Of a stretch of DNA of 64,000 nt, positions 24,701-38,689 are shown in pieces. Position 1 is the first letter of the stretch. Every line of letters begins with the position of its first letter. Origin of the DNA: Epiperipatus broadwayi (lineage: Eukaryota > Onychophora > Udeonychophora > Euonychophora > Peripatidae); NCBI GenBank assembly GCA_028023455.1, contig JAQFVV010000959.1, forward strand, positions 62,001 through 126,000, in the 5' to 3' direction. Under the pieces are notes generated by a model. That model did not search any database. It saw only the letters and a program-made list of their open reading frames with translations, and had not been told where the DNA came from. Position numbers and translations under genes: made by a program.

Positions 24701-27440
24701 TAATGATATTCTATTTTATTTAAATAGATTAGTTTCTAAAATAATTATAAGTACATTTTTGGAAAACGTTTTATAAACCTGTACACTATTTTAAATGTTT
24801 AAACAAAATAATCCTTTACTCAAATTTATACCTGTTTTAGTTAAACATAATAAAAACATTTCATTCGTATCCTATGGTATAGTGCAATTATTGCTTCAGT
24901 TGTATTTTAAAATGAAATACTTCACAAGAATTTATTATCAATAACTCAATTAGGTAATTTTACATTATATAAAGTATACCCTAAGTTTCCATTGGATGTC
25001 TACTGAACTACAATCACTTATATTATTTATCCATTTAAGTCTCTAGACAATCGATTATAAAATGGACTTTGTAATAATTAAGCTATATATGACAATAATT
25101 GACAGTTATTCAAGTTAAAGATAATATTCGGTTAAGTTAGTTAATAAGATTTATGATCTCTGCTTCAAAGAAATTTAAAAAGTAATTAAGACGTCATTCT
25201 GACTAATGCCAGAACACAATCGATTAAGATTTTATAACCAGACAAAATAAGCAAATAGATCATCAACTCTGAGCTAATAAAATTATTTTATTAGTAATAT
25301 TGATTTAAATAAATAAACAAACATTTGAATGCATTAATAAATATAAAATATATGTAATAGGATTAAAAAGTGATGACATATAGAATATATATGTTGAATT
25401 CTAATTTACTTACCAAGATGAGTTTGAATCTTGGACCAAATTTTAAGTATCAAAATTATCTTGCGCATTCAAAAGAAATAATTAAACAGATTCGTCTGAT
25501 TTTAAATCAATTCTAAATTTATTGGCTTATAAAATAAAAATGAATAACAGTAATAAAATATTAAGAAACATCAATCGATGTTTTGCAATTAACTAAAATC
25601 AATGAAAATAATAAAATATGTGTGGAACTCTAAATATGTTGCGTGATAATATAACACAAAATGAAAATGGAAGGAGAGATTTGAAATATCAGACACTGAT
25701 AAAATGAAATGCATTCGAATAAAAAGTGATATCTATTTATTCATTAATGCAATAATAATTAAATAAACATAAATTTTTTTAATTATAATTTAAACTCTTT
25801 CTATCCGCTATTCTCAAGATAAATTTTGAACATACAAAAAATCAATTATTTGGAAACATTAGATCATATTAACCTAAATCATCAGATAAGAGCCCAAATG
25901 AGAACTAAATGAATTTCTCTGACCTTTTCATTGCGTGAATTCTATCATGCTCATATATATACATATATGCATAAAAAATCATACCATATATAAGTGAAAG
26001 TCTATCCTTAGTCACTCACTATCGTAGCTTCCAATTGTTTACTTTCAATCCTAAAGTATAGAGATAATTGATGAAAAAAGTGTAGATAAATTTCTTTGGA
26101 ATAGAGAAGATAAGCATGTGTAATAACGGACTGATATGGATTCAAATTTAATTCCTTTCAAATATATAAATATCCAGCTTTCAAGACAACAGATGCAAAA
26201 TTACACATCACTGACTGCTTTAATTTTCCTTTTTTCACTGGCAATAAAGTACAAGAGAATTTCCTTAATGACATGACCCAGTTTAAAATTAAGTGAAGAA
26301 TTAATACTAGCTTTTTTTTATTATTTCTTTTTGACTTATGAAAGTGAAGTTTAAATCAATTATTATAACACATAAGTTGAGTTAATCGATTCTGTAGATT
26401 TTCTTGACATAAAATATGATATCCATAGAACATAACGGAATTTATATTCATCACAAATAAATGAATGCAATTCTGGATTTTTAAACACAGAATATCTTTA
26501 TATCGCTGACCTACAATAGAAGGCATTTTGATGGGATTTTCTTTCTTTCACATTTTTGTCTTTCCTCTGGAATTTCATCAGTATGCTGCTCCGTTGAATG
26601 CGCAGATAGCTAAAAAAATTTCTTCTTCCATGGTTTTATGAGTTAACTATTTAAATAATAAAATTTCATAATTTTTTTAAGACAGAGAAAAACTATCAGT
26701 TCTATGCAATGACAAAATAAGAACTCAAATTACAGTGTCTCAGTTCTATTTATCAAATATTCTTGATGATGTTATTGTTGTCCTAACAACTGTTGAAAGT
26801 CACTGAAATAAAACTCAATGATGAACGATCTGTTCAAGAAAGTTTTGCCTCCTTTTTTGTAAGTGAAATGAAAATTTTAAGAAAAATTGGATACATTAAA
26901 AATAAAAACTATGTTCCATATGATTTTTTCATTTTAAACCAAAATAAAGAATATATATTACAATTTTAATACATTTTAATGGCTATAAATATTTTTTACA
27001 TATGGTTTTTTAATAATAATTTTCCCCCAATTAATTTATAAACAAATACATGTGAAACATAAAAACATTTAATTTTGTAATAGGTGTTGCTATGGTGATT
27101 GCAATAACAGAAATTGAAATGTGTAATACTTAATGATTATGTTGATTTTAGTCAAGTAATCTTTCGTGATACACTCAACTATTTCCAAAATCTTTTTATT
27201 TATTTACCTGTTTATATTTTTTTTCTTAGATTGGTTACAACAGATTTAAGATTTTGAAGCTAAGAGTAACAGTAATCAATATTATTTTAAAACATTAGGT
27301 TGCCATGGTTATCAATTTAACTTTGTATTTCAAGATCTCCATTATTCATGGATCAAGTGAAAATAAAATCAAACAAGATCAACAAACTTCTTTATTTCTT
27401 CTAATACTTTGACTTACAGTCAATCTGAGCACTTACAATA
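21740..27440. other. Long AT-rich region without recognisable genes
   Basis: No frame worth reporting on either strand. Slightly GC-richer, unassigned patches lie at 21860-21960, 22480-22620 and 23090-23290. A (TA)n tract inside an imperfect palindrome is at 23765-23798 (CCCGTTGCAAT against ATTGTAATGGG). No element could be assigned. Confidence 0.45.
23765..23798. repeat. (TA)n tract inside an imperfect palindrome
   Basis: Left arm CCCGTTGCAAT and right arm ATTGTAATGGG differ at two positions, both G/A (C/T) differences. Confidence 0.6.
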
Positions 27441-27626
27441 TATATAAAATACATATTTTGCGGGTTCATCCGTGTTAAAAACTTTTAATATTAATATACT
27501 GACGTTTCGACTTGGTCACACAAGCCATCCACAGAGTTATAAAAGGTAGAAAGATGGTTGTAGAGATGCTACAACCACTGATTTGAATAAAATGTTAAAA
27601 TTCCACCAATAGCAAAAATGTTAAAT

Positions 27627-27956
27627 TTAGGAATGTTTTTTAAAAAAATCTTTCCAAATAGGAGGAAGTTTGCATGTATCATCTCGCTTATTGATACAAT
27701 CTGGCCTTTTAAGTATCTCAATGGCTTCTCTAATTTTGCACTGGTAGAGATTATCACATCTGGATATGATCCTGGTACTAGAAAAATCAATTTTATGACC
27801 TGAATCTATAGTATGGAGTGAGAGTGCTGCTGCTGATGAGTGTTGTTTAACTGCATTAGCATGCTCATCTCTCCTAACACTGATGCGACGATTACTCATA
27901 CCTATGTAAAAAGCTTTACAATTTTTACACGAGATTTGATAGACACCATGAGATTC
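27627..27956 (-). pseudogene. PLE GIY-YIG endonuclease fragment, left arm
   Basis: On the minus strand the open frame starts at the palindrome centre and reads GVYQISCKNCKAFYIGMS, the GIY...YIG signature with GVY in place of GIY. It continues through RRISVRRDEHANAV, SLHTIDSGHKIDF and YQCKIREAIEI to a stop after PPIWKDFFKKHS. The linker before the nuclease and the whole reverse transcriptase are absent, so this is a truncated copy. This arm keeps an open frame through LKRPDCINKRDD, where the right arm has a stop. Confidence 0.85.
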
Positions 27957-27966
27957 GATCCCTCTT

Positions 27967-28296
27967 GAATCTCATGGTATCTATCAAATCTCATGTAAAA
28001 ATTGTAAAGCTTCTTACATAGGTATGAGTAATTGTCGCATCAGTGTTAGGAGAGATGAGCATGCTAATGCAGTTAAACAACACTCATCATCATCAGCATT
28101 CTCACTCCATACTATAGATTCAGGTCATAAAATTGATTTTTCTAGTACCAGGATCATATCCAGATGTGATAATCTCTACCAGTGCAAAATTAGAGAAGCC
28201 ATTGAGATACTTTAAAGCACAGATTGTATCACTAAGCGAGATGATACATGCAAACTTCCTCCTATTTGGAAAGATTTTTTTAAAAAACATTCCTAA
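27967..28296 (+). pseudogene. PLE GIY-YIG endonuclease fragment, right arm
   Basis: Mirror copy of the left arm. It reads HGIYQISCKNCKASYIGMS, with the canonical GIY and YIG triplets. TAA at 28213-28215 ends the frame after REAIEIL, where the left arm reads on. The remaining codons (DDTCKLPPIWKDFFKKH) are still visible after the stop. No reverse transcriptase is attached. Confidence 0.85.
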
Positions 28297-28390
28297 ATTT
28301 AACATTTTTGCTATTGGTGGAATTTTAACATTTTATTCAAATCAGTGATTGTAGCGCCTCTACAACCGTCTTTCTACCTTTTATAACTCT

Positions 28391-28422
28391 GTGGATGGCT
28401 TGTGTGACCAAGTCGAAACGTC
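28391..28422 (+). ncRNA. Hammerhead-like motif in the PLE tail, degenerate
   Basis: A stem (GCTTG with CAAGT) is followed by CGAAACGTC, which is the 3' half of the minimal hammerhead ribozymes known from PLEs. The 5' strand reads GTGGATGG where CTGANGA would be expected, so self-cleavage is doubtful. The same motif lies at 27508-27539 on the minus strand in the other arm. Confidence 0.35.
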
Positions 28423-28489
28423 AGTATATTAATATTAAAAGTTTTTAACACTTGGATGAACCCGCAAAATATGTATTTTATATATTTAA

Positions 28490-30585
28490 CCCGTGCAAAT
28501 CTTCGTTTTAACATATATATATTAACCTTATAGTACCACTGTAAAAATAGGCTATTATCAATTTAAAACTGTAAAACTTTTATTGACTTCAATTTTTATA
28601 GTTATGCAAATATATTCATTGCTATCATTGGTTGTATAGCATCTTAGAAAATCAATATTATGTTTAATAGTCTATCATACTAATGTTTATGAGAAATATA
28701 GCTTTTATGAATGGTTTTCCAAGCGGGTTTTATTATTGACGCTAAAATAAGTGTGCATTTATTTGGTCGTTATTCCTATTAAGGAATAAAGTTATCAAAC
28801 TGTATGAATCAAAAGAAGTGATCACAAACAAAACAAATAAATCAAAGCTAAAATTATAGAATTTTAAATCCAACATTACAGCACTAAAACATTTATTTTA
28901 AGATAGATCAATTTTATTTCATATTACCTTTTTTTACTAAAGGATAGAACCAATATCTCTTACATTTTTATATTTTATATGTGTGTGTGTGGAAGCTTAT
29001 GTGTTTCAGTTTTTTTATTTAGCAGATTGATTTAGTTTGCTAGAATATTTATTTAATGATATTCATTGAAAGATTAATTTAAATTGAACTGAATGAACAT
29101 CTGAGAATTATTCAGTTTTACGATTTATTTATTTTAAATAAATATTTGTAATATTATTTTAAAACCAGGAGAAACAGTCAAAGACTGTAGTTATTATTTT
29201 CTTTTTTTTTCTTCATTTTAAAAGTTGTTTCTAAAATTTTATCACCTTGATTCAAAATCTGAACTCTTAACATTTTGTCTGGCAGTAACTCTGATGATCT
29301 GGTCCAATTTTTCACAGATAAGTGAAGAAACCTCAATGCATGATGGAGAATAACTTAGACATCATGTAATGACTGGTATAAAAACAGAAATTTGGAAAAT
29401 ATACAGTCATTACAACTTTTCATTGCATTCAGACTAAACATGTTCAAATTTTTAAATAGTCATTTTGTTTTTCATCTATTTGATAATCAGTTAGACTAAA
29501 CAGCTAGATAGTTGGATTGCTACGCAAATGACTTCTCATCATTCTGAATAACAACAAATAAACCCAAAACCATAATTAATTAAATTATTAATTCTTTATT
29601 TCAAAAAATCTCATTTATTACAGTCAACTGTTAGTGAAAAATGGACAAATTGACTTATGAATGCTATCTCACTATTTCAACAGTAAATTGCTAGATTTTT
29701 TAAATTGAAAGTGAAAATATAAGCTAATAGATTTGAAAACTTATATTAATGAACTGCAAATTATTGCAAAAATAATTAATTTCTTCAAGGCAAGAAAGAT
29801 TGCATCTTTATCTCGTCTTTAATTAAGTAAAGAAAAAGTTTAAACAATTTTTCAATTCAAATATCCCCCATAAACTTGCAGTTTAGAAAAACGAACTGTG
29901 AATAAAAAATAATAAAAATCAGTTTGTTATGGATGCTAAACTATTTTTTTTATCAGAGATACGATCAGAATTACTGGCATCATGGATTAAAGATCTATAA
30001 ATGAAATTTTATATCTCAAATTAAAAAAGTTATGATACCATCTGTTCAAATGAATTAAATCGCTGCGTAGAATAAACTGGATTAAAGTACGAATTTGTAT
30101 TTAGTGCTTAAGTTATTAAATTATGAATTACCAATGCTAAATATTTAAATAATATTCAGAGAATAATGGATTAGGAAAGCTAAATATTTGAATACCAGGA
30201 TTATCAAAGCAAATATTAAATATAATAAACATCCAAGGTATAAGAAATCTTAAAACGGATGTGTTGAATGTAAATAAACTTGACTCAACAAGTATGATAA
30301 ATAGAATTTATTAATCTTTAAGCTGGTTCCAAAAAGGAAAGTGAAATCATTTGTGCTTTGCCTCATCGGTAATGCTGTTATTTTAAAAGTGCTTGTAAAT
30401 TTCCCTGAACTGTGAGATAATTTTCAAGTATCAATATTTCATTGACATACATTTTAAATCACAACCATTAGAGGATTATTTAAGATATTTTTATACAATT
30501 GTTTCTTTCTTAGTTAGCTAATATTAATGTAATAAAGGTTCTCAGATATAACTATGACATTTACAGGTAATGTTTTATTTAATAA
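28490..30585. other. Region without recognisable genes
   Basis: AT-rich with only short frames and a small GT repeat near 28980. No element recognised. Confidence 0.45.
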
Positions 30586-30589
30586 TATT

Positions 30590-31175
30590 ATTAGTGATAT
30601 TGGTCAGACTGTTAATGCAGATGGAAACATAATGAAGAAAATTAATCATAGAATTAAACTTGGTTGGAATGCTTTTGGTAGAAATAACTTGATACTAAAA
30701 GGAAATATGCCTATGTGTTTGAAAAGGAAGGTTTTTAACAAATGTGTGTTACCAGTTTTTACTTATGAATCTGAGACTTGACACTTAATAGAAGAGCAAT
30801 ACAGAGACTTCAGACTACTCAAAGAAGTATGGAGAGATGTATGTTGGGAGTTACAAGAAGAGATCAAAAACACAATGTATGGGTAAGAGAACAAACAGGT
30901 GTTACTGACCTCATTAAAAAAAAAATTAAAAGATTGAAGTGGAGTTGGGCTGGACATATTTCTAGAAGAGATGATAATAGATGGACAATTGAAATTTTAA
31001 ATCGGATCCCAAGAGATTGTAAAAGACCCAGAAAGAGACCACATGTGAGATAGATGGATGAAATAAGAAAGTGTGCAGGGGTGATGTGGAGAAGAGAAGC
31101 TAAATATCGGAGAAGATGGATTGAACTTGGAGAGACCATCCTGAAGTGGATTGATAATGGTTGATGATGATGATT
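30590..31175 (+). pseudogene. RTE-type LINE, 3' fragment
   Basis: Matches the last ~600 bp of the RTE copy ending at 61963, from the [14 protein letters not shown] region to the tail TTGATGATGATGAT. Compared with that copy it has lost one G in the codon for Trp of SETWTL (near 30780), shifting the frame. It also has TAG for TGG in PHVRWMDE (near 31052) and small changes such as AKYRRRW for AKDRRRW. It lacks endonuclease and all RT catalytic motifs. Typical 5'-truncated insertion. Confidence 0.88.
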
Positions 31176-33428
31176 GAATGAGATTAAATGTGATTTATCT
31201 TAGGTTTAGGTTCGATAAATGTAAGTAACTATTAAATTTATATAAAACTATGCTATATAGGAATTATTGTATGTTTTATGGATTCTTACATTCAATGTCA
31301 AAGTTAAAATGGAGTTATTCATCCTTATGTAAATGAGTAAATCTAAAAATCTGTAAAAATTATTGGCAGAATTATAGTGCTGAATAAAAATATACAGTTA
31401 GAAATATGCCTTTATATTAGATGGCTTAATATGTAAATTAAGATCAGTATGTAAATAAAATGATTATGTTCCATTTTTTCGATAATGAGATCAGAAATCT
31501 TTCTTTATTGATAGAATGTGGATTCCTTGCAATAACCCAAGCCCTTTTATATTTTCTTTCCCTATCATTCCTCTTGGCATATATTGTTCTCCCATTGGAT
31601 GGTAAAAAGGTGTTACCTGTAGTAAGCTCATGATCAGAAAAGATTGATGTGTTTTCATGATTTTTGTTTAGTTTTACTATATAAATATATGTTGTGGATG
31701 ATTCTTGTCAACCTGTTTGCATGAGATTAACTATAAAATACAGATCTACAGGATGGGGCAGGGCATGAAATTTTGTATATAGAATGAGCAGATTCAGCAG
31801 GTATCCTGTCTTTTGCATTGTTTAATAGGTTAAGGGATAGAGTTACCTGGAGCTAACTCCGTATGTGTCTGCACAAATATTACAAGTGTTTTTGAAATCT
31901 GAGGGATATAAGACAGCCTTATCCATGTTTTGGCTATGTTATTACTGTTTGCAACCACATGAAAAGAGTATTTACTATTGAGAATTACTAGTAGGAGATA
32001 TAATATTAATCAGAAGAATATGTCAGTTGTAAGAAAGTTATTCACAAAATATTTGCCTCCCAACATCAAGTGGTACAAATAGCTGTTCCAGGAGATTGTC
32101 CCTACAAATTAGTTTCCACTGAAGCTTCAATAATTGAAGAAGATAGAATATAAACTGATGACTATCTTACATAGTATCAGGGTAAAATTAAGTGTCAAAT
32201 TCTAATTACAAAGTTATATGCAGATTGAAAGATATTTCTATATGGTTGAGAAACAAATTTAAAAATATTATCCTTAAAGGAATAGGTAATTCCAATCAGT
32301 AAAATACACTTCTTTCATATTCATATTCTCAATTGAGAAAAATTGTTATTTCAGAAAAAAATCATCTTGTAAAATCAAAATTTTGTCATAAACATAGATG
32401 GCATTTCTGCATTTTGTATTATAACAGATGATGATGATTAAATGTTGGTGTGGTAAATATATACATTAAAAGAGGGAAACATAGATTAAGAATAAATGTA
32501 TATGTTTGTAAACACACCCACATGTATGATGTATATCTTATTCATAAATTTAATAAAATATATACTTAAAAAATTTTCTTTAATTTTCACTTCTTTCATC
32601 ACCATTTTTTAAATTTTATTTGGCATTGATATAAAACTTAAAAAAAAATCTTTTAATCTGTAAAGGTAGAATTAATTAAAACAGATAGAGTAAAATTATA
32701 AAAAAAATTGTAATTATTATAAATATAATTTTTTGTAAAAGAGAAAAGAATTTTATTTTTCTCTTTCTCTTATTAAAGTTACAGAGATTCTGAAAAGTGC
32801 ATGTATTTTTTTTTGTATTGATTAGTTAATCTATTTTTGGTTTCTTGCAACAATCTTGTGAATTAATTAAAGGAATGATCTGGTGATTCAATTTAAAAAA
32901 TAGAGACAAAACAAGCTCACAGCATTTTCTTTTTATGTGTAGTGTTAAAAATAAGGTTTTAAAACTAAAATCAAAATTTCGGATTATTGATTCTCTGGAT
33001 TGATGTTGAAAACTGTACAAATATAACTCATTACAGAATGCAAAAATCAATCCCAGGGAATAACCATTGTTATTGTATTGATTGTCAATTGTTATTCTGC
33101 CAGAATGCTCCACACAGACGAGTAAACATCTTTAATATACATTGTCCTCTCTCATAATAATCATCATGTGAGCTTTTTCTCATTGCCTATTCCTGACTAT
33201 TAAAAAGATATTGTAAAAAGATGTCTACATCAAAATTCTTTTACTTCTCATCTTTATAGTTTTGCACATGAAGAAGATGGATTAAGCCTTAAACCAGAAG
33301 AGAAAAGAAGGGAAAAAAAATAATAATAATACATTAAAACTGATGGCTCTCTTTTTTCTTTTTAAGCATTTAATTTACAAAGACAAATAAATATCTGGTG
33401 CAACTTTCTTTTATAAATATAATTCATG
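31176..33428. other. Region without recognisable genes
   Basis: AT-rich. Somewhat more mixed base composition at 31500-32110 without a supported frame. A 95-codon frame at 32826-33113 (minus) has no recognisable motif. Confidence 0.4.
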
Positions 33429-34314
<886 letters not shown>

Positions 34315-34360
34315 ATTGTAACACTCATATATATTGTGTAACATATATATATATATATTA

Positions 34361-37300
34361 CAGGTGTGTGTTTATAGTTCACAATAATAAGAAAAGTAAA
34401 TAAATGTAAAAAAAAACAATTTTAAGAAATAAACTGAAATAGCCATTAGATGAATAAGTAGAGTTTTATTAATTGAATTAGAAATGTGGGGTAAAAATCT
34501 GATATATGTTGAAATTCACTAACTTTTTCTTTTTATCTGCAAAAAGAATTAATGTTATAAAAGAAATGATATAATGTCAAATATAATTTAAATTAAAATA
34601 AAATTATGATTCAAAGTAAAATAGACAACAAATTAATTAATAAAAAGTAATCTTTGTAAACTATCTCATCAGTGAGAATGAAATTCCTGCCAATGAAATA
34701 GTAGATTAATTTAAAAAAAGATTAATCATTTAATTAAAAACTAAAAGCAAAAATGTAACAAAAGTGAACAATAGGAGGGAAAGTGTATAAAAATGGTTGG
34801 CTTGACAGTTGGGGCAAACAGTTAGTTAAAATTTTTGTGTTGAAGTAGAGAGAATCAAGTCTAAAAATTGTTGACTAATAATTGGAAAAACACCATACAT
34901 TGCTAAAAAGCCAAAGGAATGCCCATCTGGGCTTTACTTCCCCATCTTCATCACCATCAGTCTCTATTCTGCTATCAATACCTCACCCATAATGTAGGTC
35001 TTTGCCACTTACACTCTCCTATTGCTGTTTAGAAGTGCTGAAAAAGGAAAATAAACCATCACTGATGACAAATGGCCAGCCACAAAGAAATATCAGGAAC
35101 ATCCTGAACTTAAACTCCTACAGATTGTGAAGGAAGGACTATCCAAATTTTTCAAAATAGATGACATCATCTCCTTGTAAAAATCAAGTTAACTATATTG
35201 AATGTTGGTAAATGTCTAGACATTATTAAGTATGAATGAACTGATATGAAGAAAGACTATTAACATTACAAATGTCAGAATTATATAATGGAAATATGTG
35301 ATGAATTAGCTCTTGTTAAACTAGATTTATTCTGTTTCATAATTAGTATTATATCTATTTATATGATTGTTTTACAATAGTGTGTTGAAACCATCAGAGG
35401 GCAGGGTTTGTTTGTAAACGAAGATAAATATAATGTTGCCAGAGCATCCACCACCGGGTTTTTTTATTATCACATTTCAAAGTAAAATAATATCAAATAA
35501 ATTTTTGAATACACAACAACAAAAAAATGCAGAAATCAAAAAATTAAATTTAAAAAAGTACTTAATTTTTTTTTTTTGTTATTCTTTTCATTACTTATAT
35601 TTTTTTGGGGCCAGGTTTTTTTTTTATATGTATGTTTTTGATTTTGTTGATGACATTTAAAACTACTATCTATCAAATAAAATTTTTGAATGCAAACAAA
35701 AAAAAAGGGTATATCAATCGAAATGAATTTTAAAAAGTAGTTACTTTTTATTCTTTTCATTACTTACATTTTTTGCTGGTTGGGTATTCTATGAAATCAG
35801 CTTCTTTTCTTTTTTATATTTTTGTTGTTTTATAATAAAGCACAAATAAATCAATTTCCATTTAATGGTACCAAACATTTACAACCGACAGGTCCAAATT
35901 TGGGAAGGTGGGTGGGTGGTTACAATTCCTAACCAAACAGAACACTCCAACTCGAAGGTTGACCAACTTTTTATCGTAATTACCAAAAACCACATAAATA
36001 TATTTACAGCAATTAAAACCAACTTTTAGGGCTGTTCAGGAACAGCACGCATGCAGCTTCAAGCTCTTTTGTTTGATAACCCTTCCAGCAGCAGTCAGAG
36101 AATCTTTGACATTCAGAGCAAGTTTCCGATTTCAGCCATTTGATGAAGCTCACTGTTGTTCTCACAGAAACATGACTTAGAATGTGATTTCATCTGAATC
36201 GCACTTGCACCTACACTTGCTGAATTTTTTGAGCAAGAAATGTGGACTAGGGAAGCATGAGACTGCTGATAATTGTTCGTAGACATTCCTAAAAGATGGG
36301 AGATAGAGGGGGAGGTGGTCTTCATGAATATTAAAATAGTTTTGACAATCAGAATTCCAGACACCCTCTCCCAATACTGTAGCCAAAAGTGAAATGTGAT
36401 CGCACATCAAAAATGCTTAGCCCAAATCTGAGCTGTAAGCTGACATGATACCTTTCTGTGGCAGATTCAATGTCATGTTTCTGTGCATTAGCATAGAAAT
36501 AGACACAGCAGCCACCCTGTACAATGGACTATTTCTAGGCTTACATATTAGAAATAGAATGTTCGCTAGCAGTGGTAGGCTGCCTAAATGGCATATTTCT
36601 GTGCACTATCATAGAAATAATGCCCTCTGGCAGTTTCAACATGCTATTATATTGTGCTAAATATATGTGTGTAATTGGAATATCAACTTGTTGGTGTATA
36701 TGAATAGGAATAAAAAGTGTTTGCTAAGTATTACTTAGTCTATTGTTCACTTTCTTTTACCCATGTCACCATGATAAGAGAATTGGTCAAGATTAATAGG
36801 TGCTATTGATTCATGCATTGGGTTCCCTGTTTCATAGTGTTGGAGTTAGTCTGGGTAAGTTTCCAAGCAGTGGGTTTCACCATGTATTTTATCTAAACAT
36901 TCTACTTAAAAAAATTATATGGTCAGATGGCATTTGAGATTTATCTAAAAAAATAAATTGCCTTTGGAAAATTGGAGTAGTAACAGCAGTTATGGAGGGA
37001 TGCTATGATAAAAAAAATGATCAGGATTGATGCATTCATGCAGTTTCAATTTGGTCATGTATGATTGATAGTTAATCTATCAGTAATATTCTACTATCTC
37101 TGCTTGAATATATGATCACAAAGGTCAAAGCTGTCTTAGATTTCCAAATGGTTATCAAGTATATGAGATTGTACCTCTTTAAATAAATAAACTTAAACAA
37201 TGCAATGTGATATTTAATTGAAGCTTTTAATATCAATAAAGGTTGCAACAAAATGTATAAATTATAGTTGTTTTAAAATATTCAAAATGTAAGAAAAGAT

Positions 37301-37500
37301 AATATAAAAGTAAAGAATAATCTTTTAAATAAATAGTTTTAAATAAAAGAAAATAAACACAATGCATTCCATTCAGTTCCTATATTCACCTTTACAACCA
37401 CCCCAATGAAGATTACAAATGGTGCTGTGGAACCCATGTGCCATAAATGGCCCAGTGTAAATAAATAATATTGTTTGAGACCAAATTACTATAATTATAT
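34361..37500. other. Region without recognisable genes, with one local duplication
   Basis: Mostly AT-rich. GC-richer segments at 34900-35180 and 36020-36640 have short frames only; at 36113-36410 on the minus strand two overlapping frames (77 and 83 codons) with several Cys residues suggest a decayed coding relic, family not recognised. ATTTCTGTGCAYTA-type blocks recur at 36475 and 36592. Confidence 0.4.
35491..35776. repeat. Imperfect tandem duplication, unit ~180 bp
   Basis: TCAAATAAATTTTTGAAT at 35491 recurs near 35672, and both are followed after about 90 bp by TTATTCTTTTCATTACTTA. The copies differ mainly in the length of A and T runs. Confidence 0.6.
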
Positions 37501-37502
37501 GC

Positions 37503-37503
<1 letters not shown>

Positions 37504-37585
<82 letters not shown>

Positions 37586-37586
37586 T
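37504..37586. repeat. (AAT)n microsatellite
   Basis: About 27 uninterrupted units of TAA/AAT. Confidence 0.98.
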
Positions 37587-37839
37587 TTGAAGTTGGTGAG
37601 CATTATAAAGTGAGAGATGACTAAAGTAATAATAATATAAAATATAATAAATAGCAATAAGTTTGAAATGTAAATGAAAAGAAAGAGATAGAGAAGTGCA
37701 GACAGAGTAATAAAGAAGTTTTTGTTTTGTTTATTATTATGGTAGTGGTTTTACATAAATCAGGCATGATACTAGAGGGAACCAAGGGTTTCAAAGTCAA
37801 ATGGACACTTTATTTGAATTCAAAGAAAGATAGAGAAGT

Positions 37840-38680
37840 ACGTGCAGATATGATCAAAAACAAAAATGGAGATAGAACAATCATCAAGTGACATTGAAGA
37901 TTAGGAAGTTGAAAGTAGGGTAAAAATGAAGGTAGAAAATATTAATATAATGAATGCATTAAATAAAATAATGGAAGCAAAATGAAAAATTAAATGACAA
38001 ATTAGATCAAGTAATAGAAGAAAGTAAAGTATGCTGAAAAAAAGCTAACAGAAAGCCAGGAAAGGGCAATCAAGAAATTAGGGCAAAAGATTCAGTCTGT
38101 ATAAACTACAATAAAATAAGGTTAGACAAAAAAAATCAGTAAAAATATGGAGTGAATAATGGGCCAGTTAGAAATAATAAATAAAGAAATAGAACACAGA
38201 AATAATTCATGAAAAAAGCATGCCATTATTATGAGAAGACATAATTGACAATAAAGAACTAGTTAAATTCCTAAGCATGTCTTATTTCTAATAGACAATA
38301 AAGAAGAAAACAAAAAAGTAATAGAAATTCTGAAAGTAAAAAATAATGATGAACATAGGCAAGTGTCAGAGTTATTTGTCATGTTTGACAGTGCTAGACC
38401 AAGCTACGAGCAAAAGAAAGGAATTCAAACCCCAGCAAAGGAGATAAATATAAATGCCATAAATTTCACTCTTCACAGAAATTACTTGGAAGAGAAAACA
38501 AAACATAGATTGTCAAGTTTTCCAAGCCAAACAAGGATAGATGAGCATACTGGCAGACCCTGAGGTCAACCCTTTGGAACATAAGGGTATTCCCAAAGGT
38601 AGTACCACCTTACAAAAATTAACTGGATCAGAACAATTTGGATGGACCCTCAGGTGATAAAAAATCTTGACCTTGAACAT
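37840..38680 (+). pseudogene. Lys/Glu-rich coding relic, unassigned
   Basis: In several frames the plus strand reads charged, coiled-coil-like pieces (for example MKVENINIMNALNKIMEAK), then a 66-codon frame at 38363-38563 containing SELFVMFDSARPSYEQ. Near the end a shifted frame gives ADPEVNPLEHKGIPKGSTTL. The composition resembles the ORF1 or Gag region of a retroelement, but I recognise no motif. Stops and shifts are frequent, so it is not functional as read. Confidence 0.3.
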
Positions 38681-38689
38681 TGAAACTGG

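Larger units (their letters stand above)
27441..28484. repeat. ~1 kb near-perfect inverted repeat of Penelope-like 3' ends
   Basis: The left arm (27441-27956) and right arm (27967-28484) are reverse complements with few differences, separated by a 10 base centre, GATCCCTCTT. Each arm is a 5'-truncated PLE 3' end containing a GIY-YIG domain and a shared tail. Both arms begin at exactly the same element base (GAATCTCATGG), so they are head to head. A transcript across it would fold into about 500 bp of double-stranded RNA. Confidence 0.92.
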
